Shown here in pieces: positions 36,801 through 47,432 of a stretch of DNA of 64,000 bases. Made by a program: the position numbers and the translations under genes. The notes under the pieces are model-generated. The model saw only the letters and a list, made by a program, of their open reading frames with translations, made no database searches and was not told the DNA's origin. Within the stretch, counting starts at the first letter, position 1. Each line of letters opens with the position of its first letter. The DNA comes from Bacteroidota bacterium (GTDB lineage: Bacteria; Bacteroidota; Bacteroidia; AKYH767-A; 2013-40CM-41-45), in contig JADJON010000003.1 in NCBI GenBank assembly GCA_016713765.1, forward strand, positions 1,116,001-1,180,000, given 5' to 3'.

Positions 36801-37367
36801 TCAGTGATGAAAATACATGACGCAAATATGACGAAATCTCAGCAAGGGCGGTGCCATAAGGGCTTGCCGCGGATCACTGATTTTCGCCCTTAGGGCTCCC
36901 GAGGCCGGTTCTGTACATTTTTTAATGATCGCGATCTGTCCAAGGTGATAATGCGTATGCTCAATGAGCCCGTGAATATTCCGGAACCAGGTCCCGTATT
37001 TCTCCTCCACGAAGATCGCTTCCAACCGGCTGTCGGGCAGTTGAGCGATCATACCGGCTGCTTTTTCCGCATTCGATAGCGTCTGGGCGACCAGGGCATT
37101 CCATTGCGCTGCCGATTCCAGGGGTGGGAGATCGAAGCTGAATTTATCACTCGCATTTAAAGGTTGATCTTCCAACACCGACAGCACCGCCCGGACATAA
37201 TAGCCGATATGGAAAGTGAGCACCGCGATGGTGTTGAAACCGTCGAGCTTGTAGGTCGCCATGTCCAGATCGACATCCGACAATTGGTCCTTTACATTGG
37301 ACCAGGTCCAGTTGCCGCCGAAGAAAACTTCGCGTAAGTGTTTGGCGGATTGTTGTGTTACGGTCAT
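36801..37367 (-). CDS. DinB-like protein (DUF1572 type)
   Basis: 188 residues of the DinB/YfiT superfamily. His is found in 'TFHIGYYVRAV', and the terminal pair in 'GLIEHTHYHLGQIAIIKK'. It differs from the DinB gene at 13.9 kb in its sequence start and in its longer C-terminus, which ends with a Pro-Arg tail 'QALMAPPLLRFRH'. This tail is low in conserved residues and could be an out-of-family extension. The gene lies 14 bp from the methyltransferase upstream, so they probably share a transcript. Confidence 0.85.
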   Translation of the reverse strand: MTVTQQSAKHLREVFFGGNWTWSNVKDQLSDVDLDMATYKLDGFNTIAVLTFHIGYYVRAVLSVLEDQPLNASDKFSFDLPPLESAAQWNALVAQTLSNAEKAAGMIAQLPDSRLEAIFVEEKYGTWFRNIHGLIEHTHYHLGQIAIIKKCTEPASGALRAKISDPRQALMAPPLLRFRHICVMYFHH

Positions 37368-37380
37368 CTGAGGTGAAGAT

Positions 37381-38142
37381 TCAATTCGGTTTTACGGCAC
37401 GCGTTGCCATGAACGCCCTGAAGTACTGGTCAAAAACATGATTCCCGCCCCATCCATCCTCGAACAGATGCGTCAGGCTGAAACCTGCCTGCAACTGACC
37501 TCCCAACTGATCGGTCCAGGTGTGACCGAACAACAGCGGCTCCTGCTTCTCGGTGAAGGCTTCGAGTTTTTCTTTGGGAAGGGAATGCAGGTCTGAATAG
37601 GGTTCGGCATACTTCAATTTCAAATACTCTTCGTCGATCTGGTACGCGAGTGGATTCAGTAAGCCGGTCATGAGGATGCCGCCGGGTCGCAACACGCGGT
37701 AACATTCCTCCCAGACAGGCTGCAAGGTGTCCACGAAGAGGATCGAACAGGGATTGAAGATCAGGTCGAACGAACCTGGTTCGAAGACCGACAAGTTCCG
37801 CATATCCCCCTGGACGGTACGAATGCCCAGATCGTGTGCATCACTCACTCGACGATCCTGCTCCAACTGTTTGGGTGAATTATCGAAGATGGTAACCTCC
37901 GCACCGGCCGCAGCGAAGAGCGGACCCTGCTGCCCTCCTCCCGAAGCCAGGCCCAACAGCCGAAGGCCACGCAGGTCCGGAAACCAGGTACGCGGCACGG
38001 GAGTAGTCGGCGTCAGCAAGACGGACCATTCCCCCTTACGGGCCAACGCGATCTCGGCCGCTCCAACCGGGACGGTCCAGCGATCTTTCTTATCCACCTG
38101 CGCGTCCCAGGCCTTGCGGTTGTATTCGACGATATTGGTCAT
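37381..38142 (-). CDS. Class I SAM-dependent methyltransferase
   Basis: 253 residues. Motif I is 'LLGLASGGGQQGP' and motif II 'VTIFDNSPKQLEQDR', followed by 'TVQGDMRNLSVF' and 'FDLIFNPCSILFV'. Its ATG overlaps the oxyR stop codon by four bases (ATGA), so translation is probably coupled to oxyR. The target is not known; proteins of this type in the phylum have a 'LASGGGQQ' motif and no clear substrate. Its place in the oxyR transcript suggests co-regulation with the peroxide response, which is inference. Confidence 0.9.
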   Translation of the reverse strand: MTNIVEYNRKAWDAQVDKKDRWTVPVGAAEIALARKGEWSVLLTPTTPVPRTWFPDLRGLRLLGLASGGGQQGPLFAAAGAEVTIFDNSPKQLEQDRRVSDAHDLGIRTVQGDMRNLSVFEPGSFDLIFNPCSILFVDTLQPVWEECYRVLRPGGILMTGLLNPLAYQIDEEYLKLKYAEPYSDLHSLPKEKLEAFTEKQEPLLFGHTWTDQLGGQLQAGFSLTHLFEDGWGGNHVFDQYFRAFMATRAVKPN

Positions 38143-39080
38143 GATCCGATTGGATGAAGCATCTGTGACTTGGCGTCCAGTTTCGGCAGTAGTCCGTATG
38201 TTCTGGCGATGATCCGGTCACGCAGGATGTTCAGCAGTTTCTTTTTCACGAAATGTTGATGCACGATCAACCCGATCGAACGGTACGGCACCGAAGCCGA
38301 GAACGGACTGAGGTGGCGCCTTTGCTCTGGTGTAAAATCCAGGGTTGACAGGTACGGCAGCAAGGTTGAAAACTTGTTTGACTTTACAAACCGGATCAGC
38401 CCGTCAATGGATCCGGCCTTGTATTCAAAATTCAGCGTAGCGGGTTGTTTCGCTCCACCCGGATTACAGAGCTCCGCCACCTGGGTGCGCATACAGTGCC
38501 CCTCTTCCATCAGGCAGAGGTTCTTCGACTTCAATTCCTTCAAGGAAATTTTCTTTCCGGAAACATGCTTCGCATCGTAAAACAGAAACGGCTCATCGTA
38601 GAGTTTCAGTTCGACCAGTTCCTTGTCGTGCAAGGGAATGGAAACAATGCCGATATCGATCTCGCGCGATTTCAACTTTTTCCTGATCTCTTCCGTTGTT
38701 TCTTCCCGCACGACGATGTTCAGTTTCGGAAATTGCAGCGAAAACTCCTGAAGAAAGAGCGGCAACAGGAAAGGGGCAACCGTGGGGATCACCGACAGGT
38801 TGATGTCCCCGGCCACCTCTCCCTTTATCTCCCGGGCTATTTCGAACAATTGATCGATATCCTTTGAAACGATCTTCAACTGGTCGACGATCATGGCACC
38901 TTCCAACGTCAACTCGACCGGCTTTTTCTTGCGGTTGAAGATCCTGACGCCGACCTCTTCTTCGAATTTCGCGATCATCGTACTGAGCGTCGACTGACTG
39001 ATGTGACACTTCTCCGCCGCCAGTTCGAAATGCCGGAATTCCGCCACCGCCAGTACATAGTGGAACTGATGAATGTTCAT
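38139..39080 (-). CDS. oxyR: OxyR, LysR-family peroxide sensor
   Basis: 313 residues. LysR helix-turn-helix at 1-60 ('CHISQSTLSTMIAKFEEEVG', short piece). The effector domain has the redox pair C196 and C205 in 'EEGHCMRTQVAELC', nine apart as in E. coli OxyR C199/C208; C189 lies close. Oxidation by peroxide should form a disulfide and activate DNA binding. It is divergent from katG across a 183-bp AT-rich gap with repeated TTTTATCAAT words, as expected of an OxyR-regulated pair. The next gene downstream overlaps its stop by four bases. Confidence 0.95.
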   Translation of the reverse strand: MNIHQFHYVLAVAEFRHFELAAEKCHISQSTLSTMIAKFEEEVGVRIFNRKKKPVELTLEGAMIVDQLKIVSKDIDQLFEIAREIKGEVAGDINLSVIPTVAPFLLPLFLQEFSLQFPKLNIVVREETTEEIRKKLKSREIDIGIVSIPLHDKELVELKLYDEPFLFYDAKHVSGKKISLKELKSKNLCLMEEGHCMRTQVAELCNPGGAKQPATLNFEYKAGSIDGLIRFVKSNKFSTLLPYLSTLDFTPEQRRHLSPFSASVPYRSIGLIVHQHFVKKKLLNILRDRIIARTYGLLPKLDAKSQMLHPIGS

Positions 39081-39263
39081 CTATTTTATCAATATTATGA
39101 TCTAAAATATAGTTTTTATCAATCGAATGTACTGATTACTTTTACTTCACCAAACGAGCCACATCCCGATAACCGGGTTGACCCGAAATTGCCCGCTTAT
39201 ATTTCCTAACTTCATAGGGCAATTTCGTTCTGCTCATTTTTCACGGAACAACACAAATCAACT
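39081..39263. promoter_or_regulatory. Divergent oxyR-katG control region
   Basis: TTTTATCAAT occurs twice, at 39084-39093 and 39114-39123, thirty bases apart. CTAT (39081) and ATAG (39109) fall between and around them, as half-sites of an OxyR dyad might. A possible katG promoter reads TTG at 39178-39180, 17 bp, then TATATTTC at 39198-39205, close to the Bacteroidota TTG/TAnnTTTG type. The leader to the katG ATG would be about 50 bases. Confidence 0.45.
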
Positions 39264-41501
<2,238 letters not shown>

Positions 41502-41523
41502 TCGAATTCCGTTGTACACTAAG

Positions 41524-41555
41524 AGCGGCCCGGTATGATCGGGCCGCTTTTTTTT
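41524..41555 (+). terminator. Intrinsic terminator of katG
   Basis: AGCGGCCCG and CGGGCCGCT form a perfect nine-base stem with a seven-base loop (GTATGAT), directly followed by a run of eight T. It is 22 bp past the katG stop codon. Confidence 0.93.
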
Positions 41556-41615
41556 GTCATGAAGTAAACGCGCAACCTCCGTTGGAATACCGGCGCGCCT
41601 GACAAGCGCCTGCCC

Positions 41616-42800
41616 TTACAGATAACTCAGCCACCACCGCTCCTTATGCGCCCGCTTGTGGCGATCGAACCACCTGCACAGCGGATAAAGGAGCAGGATG
41701 ACGCTCGCCCAAATCAGGTAAACGGCCCCCAGCCCGACCCCGAACCCCTGCAGGTCGACTTCCATCCCGGTCTGTACCATGATCTCCCAGCCGAAGCCGC
41801 TCAGTTCGGCAGCCAGCATCGCCAGTCCGTGAATGAGGTACAAGTGCAGGACATAATAGAAGAACGGTACACGGCCGAAGACGCTGAAGAAATCGACGAT
41901 ACGGCCTTTCCACTTTTCGCTGTTGGCCAGGAAAAAAAAGGTACCGGTCAGGGTCGCCGCCAGGTACAGGAAGGAGGGCGGATACTTGCTCAGATGAAAG
42001 AACGAAAAAAGGGTGCGCCACCACTCCGGAAATGTCCGCCAGTTCGCCGGCTCGCCGTAGAAATTGGTCCAGCGGATCGCGAGGAAGCCGACCAATAGCG
42101 ATACGCCGATCCCGTTGAAGAGCTTTTTCCGGTGCGTCGCCGGAACGTCTTTTCCGTAACATCTCCCAAGCCAGTACCCGAGCGACATCACGCCGATCCA
42201 GGGTACCGCGGGATAGAAGACGTGCAGTGTCATGTTGGCGCCGACCGGAAATGAAGCCGGTTCGTGCAGCATGCTCCACAAGAGATTGCCTTCGAAATGA
42301 ACATTGTCCAGCAGGTTGTGGCCGGCGATGATCACCAGCGAAAGGAACAGGTTCAACGCGGCGGGCAGGTGGATGAACAGCGCGAGAAAGATCATGCTGA
42401 TGCCGAGCGACCAGATCACCGCCAGGTCGTTATTGCGGTACTGCACGTCGAAATACCAGGCGAAGCAGATCACGGTCATCTCCAGGAGGATCAGCCATAG
42501 GCCGCGCTTGATCAGGAACATCGACAACTCCGCCTTCGTCATCCGCCGGCCCATGATCCAGGCCGATACGCCGGCGAGCAGGCTGAAGGTCGGCGCGCAG
42601 AAATGCGTGATCCACCGCGTGAAGAACAGCGCCGGCGTCGTATGCTCCGGGTCGGTCACGTTCAGCATACTGAAACTGCTGTAGAAGTAATCACGCGTAT
42701 GATCGAGGGCCATGATCACCATCACCAGCCCCTTTAAAAGGTCCAGCGAGCTGATCCGGTTGCCCGGCGAGGGGGCGGGTAATTCTACTTGATCGGTCAT
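41616..42800 (-). CDS. HGSNAT/DUF1624-like membrane acyltransferase
   Basis: 394 residues from the ATG at 42800; a GTG at 42872 would overlap the upstream gene and add 24 residues. Ten or so transmembrane segments follow an N-terminal 'SLDLLKGLVMVIMALDHTRD', a piece with the His and Asp that mark the DUF1624 and heparan-alpha-glucosaminide N-acetyltransferase-like proteins. 'FFTRWITHFCAPTFSLLAG' is also typical. It probably moves an acyl group across or at the inner membrane, with the target unknown. The next gene ends 54 bp upstream. Confidence 0.85.
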   Translation of the reverse strand: MTDQVELPAPSPGNRISSLDLLKGLVMVIMALDHTRDYFYSSFSMLNVTDPEHTTPALFFTRWITHFCAPTFSLLAGVSAWIMGRRMTKAELSMFLIKRGLWLILLEMTVICFAWYFDVQYRNNDLAVIWSLGISMIFLALFIHLPAALNLFLSLVIIAGHNLLDNVHFEGNLLWSMLHEPASFPVGANMTLHVFYPAVPWIGVMSLGYWLGRCYGKDVPATHRKKLFNGIGVSLLVGFLAIRWTNFYGEPANWRTFPEWWRTLFSFFHLSKYPPSFLYLAATLTGTFFFLANSEKWKGRIVDFFSVFGRVPFFYYVLHLYLIHGLAMLAAELSGFGWEIMVQTGMEVDLQGFGVGLGAVYLIWASVILLLYPLCRWFDRHKRAHKERWWLSYL

Positions 42801-42853
42801 AGTGAAAGGTCGAAAGAACGGGTCGTTTTTTTTAGGTAAACAGGGCGGATCGC

Positions 42854-43297
42854 TCAGGGGCGATACACCCACTTCCAGGCTTTTCCGATCTCGTGATCTT
42901 CTACTTCACCCGCGTATTCGAATCCGTTCTTACGCAGGATATTGGTAGAAGCGTTTTCCTGTGGCATCGTCTTCGCGAATACTTTCAACTTCGGATCGTG
43001 CATGAGCGCCAGGCGGACCAGCTCCTTACAGATATCGGTTCCCAATCCCTGCCCTTCGAATTCCTGAAACGCCCAATAGGAAACTTCCACTTCGCCATCG
43101 ACAGGCCGTCCGGTGAATGCACCGGATCCGACCGGCACCCCATCCTTCAGTGCCAGGTAACCGACCCATGGTGCATGATAACCGATCGCTTTATAATAAG
43201 TATCCCACATATCGAACAGATTCCGGCAATGTTCGGAGGTGAATTTCAGTCGTAACTCCGCTGTATCTTCAGGTATGGGAATAAGCTCGAACTGCAT
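42854..43297 (-). CDS. GNAT-family N-acetyltransferase
   Basis: 147 residues. Strand-4 and motif A read 'EVSYWAFQEFEGQGLGTDICKELV', with the 'GQGLGT' CoA loop. The last strands, 'TNILRKNGFEYAGEVEDHEIG', fit the RimJ-type subfamily with the 'NxxSxxxxxKxGF'-like word 'STNILRKNGF'. It could acetylate a protein N-terminus or a small amine. It lies directly upstream of the acyltransferase-like gene, so the pair may be co-transcribed. Confidence 0.9.
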   Translation of the reverse strand: MQFELIPIPEDTAELRLKFTSEHCRNLFDMWDTYYKAIGYHAPWVGYLALKDGVPVGSGAFTGRPVDGEVEVSYWAFQEFEGQGLGTDICKELVRLALMHDPKLKVFAKTMPQENASTNILRKNGFEYAGEVEDHEIGKAWKWVYRP

Positions 43298-43424
43298 ATA
43301 AGAGGAGTACCCAATATAATCACTCCGCCCTATCCCAGCATGATACGCAGATGAAAAATATCCTGATCGAAATGTGCATCATTCATGCGGCTGCTTCTGA
43401 TTTTCCTGCATTGCACCCTTCGAA

Positions 43425-44024
43425 TCAACCACTTTTGCTCAGTTGAAACCGCCTCACCACCTCGTCGGTTGACAAACCCGAGGCGCGTGTCGCATTGTAG
43501 GCGACCAGGTATTCCGGATGATCACGATACGCTGCCAGAAGCGCATCGGTTCGCGGATCATGAAAATCCGGTAAGAGGTAGATCAGGTCGATGAGTTCCT
43601 GCCAGTTGGTGATCTGCTGACTTGCCTTAAGGATTACCGGAATGATTCCGGGATCTTTGCTGATCTTCCAGATCGCATGCGCGATGATGGCTTGCAGCGC
43701 CGGCTTGCTATCGTTCAAGATTCCTTTCAGTTCCGGCAGGGCCTTGACCGACCGGAGATGACCCAGTCCTCGTATTGGCCAGTCATCACCCGAATGGATT
43801 CGCCGGATGAGTTCATCCTCCGCGATCGCGCGTTCGTCGTCCGACAGACTATCCAGAAGCTGAAGCGGTGGTCCGTCTTTGCGCAGTTCCCAGGAATCCG
43901 CATTCAAATAGTTTCTTCGGAACGCATCCAAATTAGCACCTATAGAACTGAAGATTGAAGATGCAAGCAAGCTTTGGCATTGAAAATACACAGCTTTCCT
44001 TACACAGCCAATGAATCCCGTCAT
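43425..44024 (-). CDS. HEAT-repeat-like protein
   Basis: About 199 residues if the ATG at 44024 is used. A long same-frame extension to 44792 runs antisense through the beta-helix gene and is rejected. TTG codons at 43970 and 43931 are alternatives; the last gives 'DAFRRNYLNADSWELRKDG' as the first residues, and the family character begins there. Two or three helical repeats are visible: 'IRGLGHLRSVKALPELKGIL', 'ALQAIIAHAIWKISKDPG' and 'TNWQELIDLIYLL'. The protein is probably a cytosolic scaffold; no catalytic residues are seen. Confidence 0.65.
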   Translation of the reverse strand: MTGFIGCVRKAVYFQCQSLLASSIFSSIGANLDAFRRNYLNADSWELRKDGPPLQLLDSLSDDERAIAEDELIRRIHSGDDWPIRGLGHLRSVKALPELKGILNDSKPALQAIIAHAIWKISKDPGIIPVILKASQQITNWQELIDLIYLLPDFHDPRTDALLAAYRDHPEYLVAYNATRASGLSTDEVVRRFQLSKSG

Positions 44025-44072
44025 TTCAACAACCGGATCATCATGTATCTTGAGTACCCGAATCAAACGATC

Positions 44073-45476
44073 ATGGATTACCGCCTCCTCGTCGCTTTCA
44101 TCTTGATGGCGAATCAAATCACGGCAACTACCTGGCAAGTCGGTCCGACTCGCACCTACCCGTACTGCAGCCAGGTCGCACCCTTGGTGCAGGACGGCGA
44201 TACGGTGGCGATCGATTTCGCGGTCTACGTCAATGATCCGCAGGTGGAGTGGACCGCCAACAACCTGTATATCGTAGGTGTTGGTGGCCGACCGCGGCTT
44301 GAAGCGGGTAGCATCATCGCGAACGATGTATCCAATGGCAAGGGCATTTTTGTGACGAGCGGCACGGGCATCGCCATTGAAAACATCGAATTCGCCCTGG
44401 CACAGGTACCCGACCATAACGGTGCCGGCATCCGGCAACAAGGTCCCGACTTGCAGGTGATCAACTGCCGCTTTGATGGGAATGAAATGGGTATCCTGGC
44501 GGGCAACATTTCCAACTGTACCACTATCATAGAATACACGGAATTCCTGAACGGCGGAAGCGCGCTCAATCCGGGCTATCAGCACAATGTGTACATCAAT
44601 CACATCGACACGCTGGTGTTCCGGTACAACTACAGCCACGACGCAATTGCCGAAGGACACGAATTGAAAAGCCGCGCGAATTATAATTTCATCGAATACA
44701 ACCGCATCGCCAACGAGACCAGCGTCGACAGCCGCACCATCGACCTGCCGAACGGTGGAACAAGTGTGATCGTCGGTAACATTGTGGAGCAAGGGCCCAA
44801 CTCCGCCAACAGCAACCTGCTCGGCTATGGCCTGGAAGGCCTAACCAATCCGGCACCTCACGCATTGTATGTAGCACACAATACGTTTGTCAACAAGAAA
44901 CCGACCGGCAGTTTCATTCAACTGGCGAACGGCACCGATTCCCTTTACCTCTGCAACAACATCCTGGCCGGTGCGCATACCGGTGGCTACCTGCTTGGTA
45001 CGCCGGATGTTCTTGATTCGACCGGTAACATGCTCGCTGACCTGGTTACTGATCCGGGCTTCGTCGATCCCGTCGTGTACGATTATCACCTGCAAGCCGG
45101 CTCATCTGCACGGGATCATAGCAGTCCGTTGAATAAAGTCGTACTCGGTCACTCATTGGATGCGACTCTGGAGTATGTGGATCAATGCGATCATTCGATT
45201 CGTCCATCGGACGGTATTCCGGACGCGGGCGCTTTCGAGTACAACAGCCCCGTGAGTATTGCAGGACCGGCGGTACACCATCCATATCCCTTTCCCAACC
45301 CCTGCACCGATCGATTGATCCTGCAACAGGCGCCTTCGGAAGAATACGAAGTGCTGGACGCAAGCGGTCGTTGTTTACTTTCCGGCAACGGAAACGAAGT
45401 ACCAACCAACCGGCTTAGCCCGGGATGGTACATCCTGAAAACGAAGAGCGGACAATCGCGCTTTATCCGGGAATAA
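44073..45476 (+). CDS. Right-handed beta-helix T9SS protein
   Basis: 467 residues from the ATG at 44073, the first that begins a signal peptide (DYRLLVAFILMANQITA). The body is a parallel beta-helix: 'ISNCTTIIEYTEFLNGG', 'HNVYINHIDTLVFRYNYSHD', 'YNFIEYNRIANETS' and 'YVAHNTFVNKKPTGS' (short pieces), the pattern of polysaccharide lyase-like and pectate lyase-like proteins. The end is a T9SS sorting domain ('PFPNPCTDRLIL', 'LSPGWYILKTKSGQ'). It might cleave or bind a polysaccharide outside the cell. No catalytic residues can be assigned. Confidence 0.85.
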   Translation: MDYRLLVAFILMANQITATTWQVGPTRTYPYCSQVAPLVQDGDTVAIDFAVYVNDPQVEWTANNLYIVGVGGRPRLEAGSIIANDVSNGKGIFVTSGTGIAIENIEFALAQVPDHNGAGIRQQGPDLQVINCRFDGNEMGILAGNISNCTTIIEYTEFLNGGSALNPGYQHNVYINHIDTLVFRYNYSHDAIAEGHELKSRANYNFIEYNRIANETSVDSRTIDLPNGGTSVIVGNIVEQGPNSANSNLLGYGLEGLTNPAPHALYVAHNTFVNKKPTGSFIQLANGTDSLYLCNNILAGAHTGGYLLGTPDVLDSTGNMLADLVTDPGFVDPVVYDYHLQAGSSARDHSSPLNKVVLGHSLDATLEYVDQCDHSIRPSDGIPDAGAFEYNSPVSIAGPAVHHPYPFPNPCTDRLILQQAPSEEYEVLDASGRCLLSGNGNEVPTNRLSPGWYILKTKSGQSRFIRE

Positions 45477-45499
45477 AAGAAAAACCGATCACACCCGCC

Positions 45500-46894
45500 C
45501 TACTCCTGTGCAGTCCGGTCCACCTGCTTCAGGTAATTTTCCTTCATCTGATCATAGAAAGAACGTCGTGAATTGATCGTAGCGACCACGTTGGCGATCA
45601 ACGTTCCCAGAAGCAGGAAAAAGATGATACTGTGCCGGTCGGTCATCTCGAAGATGATGATTGAACTGGTAAAAGGCGTGCGGGTAACGGCCGTCAGGAA
45701 GCCGGCCATACCGACGAGGATAAGCACGTTGGCATTGTCGCCGACCAGGTGCAGCGCATGCGCCACGAATGCGCCGAAGGTTGCACCCGTACTCAAGGAG
45801 GCCGCGAAGATCCCTCCTGCTCCACCCGAAGAGAAGGTCGCGATCAAACCATTCATGCGGACGAACGGCATGTACCATTCGACCTGTTTGTCGGCGGTAA
45901 ACAGGTAACGGTCGAGCAGGTGCTTCCCGGATCCCATCGCATCCGTTCCAATCAGGAAAATGAAAAAAGCAACGAAGAACGCGCCGCCCAACACCATCAA
46001 CAATTCCGTAGTACTCCCCCGCCGTCTCCGCATCACTTTCATGATGCGCAGGATCACCGAGCACATCACGCTTCCGAAGTAGCCGGTCACGATCGCCACG
46101 AGTATGATTCCTGGATAGATCCACCAACCGTCGTAATTGGTGGCGGCCTGCCCGAGATACAGGTAGCCACCTCCCAATCCCTGCGCTGCAAGACCCGAGA
46201 TGATCACCGCGATGAACAAGGCCGACTTATAGAAACGGATATGGTGTTTCGACAATTCCTCGATCGCAAAGACGATTCCACCGAGCGGCGTATTGAATGC
46301 CGCAGCCAAGCCGGCTGCCCCGCCCGCCAGGATCACGTTGCTCGCGGTAACGGATGTCCACCATTTCGGAAGCCGGTCGTGCACCAGCTTGAAGATCGCC
46401 GCTGCGACCTGTATGGTCGGACCCTCTCGACCGAGTATTCCACCGCCGATGACTTTGATGGTACTGGAGATCACTTTCACGAGGATGATCTTCCAACTCA
46501 GCAATTGATCTACGAACGGGTTCCTGCCGCGCTGACTCAATTCGATCGAGGCCATCACTTGCGGAATTCCGCTTCCGCGGGCAAATGGCGCATAGCGCCA
46601 CACCAGCCACCAGGACGCCAGGAAACAAACCGGCGTGACAACGAAGATCGCGTACCGGTTGTAGGCCAGTAGTGTGTGCGAAAACACCTCGGCGTAATGA
46701 AAGACCCGGCTGTAAGCATACGCGAATACACCGGTGATCGTGGCGGCTACGATGAATGGGAAGAACTGCAGGAACTGCAACTTCAACCTCGAGCGTGTCT
46801 GAATCGCCTTGTCGTATCGGTTCTTCAGGTACGTGTTGGTGTAACGAACCAAACGGGTACGTTGCAATCGTTGCCACCAACCTTCGTTCATCAT
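45500..46894 (-). CDS. CLC-family chloride channel or exchanger
   Basis: 464 residues from the ATG at 46894 (a TTG at 46948 would add 18). The CLC motifs are in order: 'GSGIPQV', 'GREGPT' and 'GGIFAASLSTGATFGAF' (pieces). The gating Glu is in 'GREGP', and the inner Glu in 'FAIEEL' corresponds to the proton-path residue of exchanger members, so H+/Cl- exchange is possible. No CBS domain follows. It is an integral membrane protein, active as a dimer in this family. It has no operon partner, being convergent with the beta-helix gene 23 bp away. Confidence 0.92.
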   Translation of the reverse strand: MMNEGWWQRLQRTRLVRYTNTYLKNRYDKAIQTRSRLKLQFLQFFPFIVAATITGVFAYAYSRVFHYAEVFSHTLLAYNRYAIFVVTPVCFLASWWLVWRYAPFARGSGIPQVMASIELSQRGRNPFVDQLLSWKIILVKVISSTIKVIGGGILGREGPTIQVAAAIFKLVHDRLPKWWTSVTASNVILAGGAAGLAAAFNTPLGGIVFAIEELSKHHIRFYKSALFIAVIISGLAAQGLGGGYLYLGQAATNYDGWWIYPGIILVAIVTGYFGSVMCSVILRIMKVMRRRRGSTTELLMVLGGAFFVAFFIFLIGTDAMGSGKHLLDRYLFTADKQVEWYMPFVRMNGLIATFSSGGAGGIFAASLSTGATFGAFVAHALHLVGDNANVLILVGMAGFLTAVTRTPFTSSIIIFEMTDRHSIIFFLLLGTLIANVVATINSRRSFYDQMKENYLKQVDRTAQE

Positions 46895-47082
46895 ATTCCT
46901 GACTGATTCGGGCACAAAATCCGACTCCCAAAGATGGTCGGCACTCAAATCACAACAGCCCTACCGTTGAACGAATATAAGAAAGATGTGCAGAGGTGAA
47001 TAAGTCGACAATAGGAAGAATCCGTTAATGCGTTAACCTTAACATGGCAAACATCCGTCTACGCCAGCAGGAACCGGATGCT

Positions 47083-47427
47083 TCATCCGTTCATCACCCG
47101 GACAAGCGTAGCAATGGCGATGCCCACCACGATCGTCGTATAGATCTCCTTGTTATACTTCGCCAGCCATTCGGGCAGGTAAATGTCGAAGTTCGCCTTG
47201 GTCGAATCGGAATACCGCCTCGCCCAAACCGTTAGCGGACAAAACATGTTGAACAACAACAAGGTCAATCCTTCGCCAACGATCAAGCCATAACAGATCC
47301 AGAGTCGCCGATCGATCTTGCCGACAATCACGGCATACAGCATGTACCCGATGACCAGGTTGAAGAAAATCCAAATCGCGGTATGGACCAGCTTGATCAG
47401 CCGAAGTTTGATTTGGTCCGTCATCAT
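47083..47427 (-). CDS. Small membrane protein, DUF2784-like
   Basis: 114 residues from the ATG at 47427; the longer frame from 47505 would run inside the cyclase gene. Three transmembrane segments flank the words 'CPLTVWARRYSD' and 'YLPEWLAKYNKE', with 'CPLT' reminiscent of DUF2784 proteins. The match is weak, since the DUF2784 tail 'HYL' is missing. It starts five bases after the adenylate cyclase stop codon, so the two are almost certainly co-transcribed, and it could be a partner of that enzyme. No function is known. Confidence 0.7.
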   Translation of the reverse strand: MMTDQIKLRLIKLVHTAIWIFFNLVIGYMLYAVIVGKIDRRLWICYGLIVGEGLTLLLFNMFCPLTVWARRYSDSTKANFDIYLPEWLAKYNKEIYTTIVVGIAIATLVRVMNG

Positions 47428-47432
47428 TGGGA

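Noticed and set aside
44025..44792. Upstream extension of the HEAT-like frame to 44792
   Set aside because: This part is antisense to the beta-helix T9SS gene. The family character begins only after about 43931.
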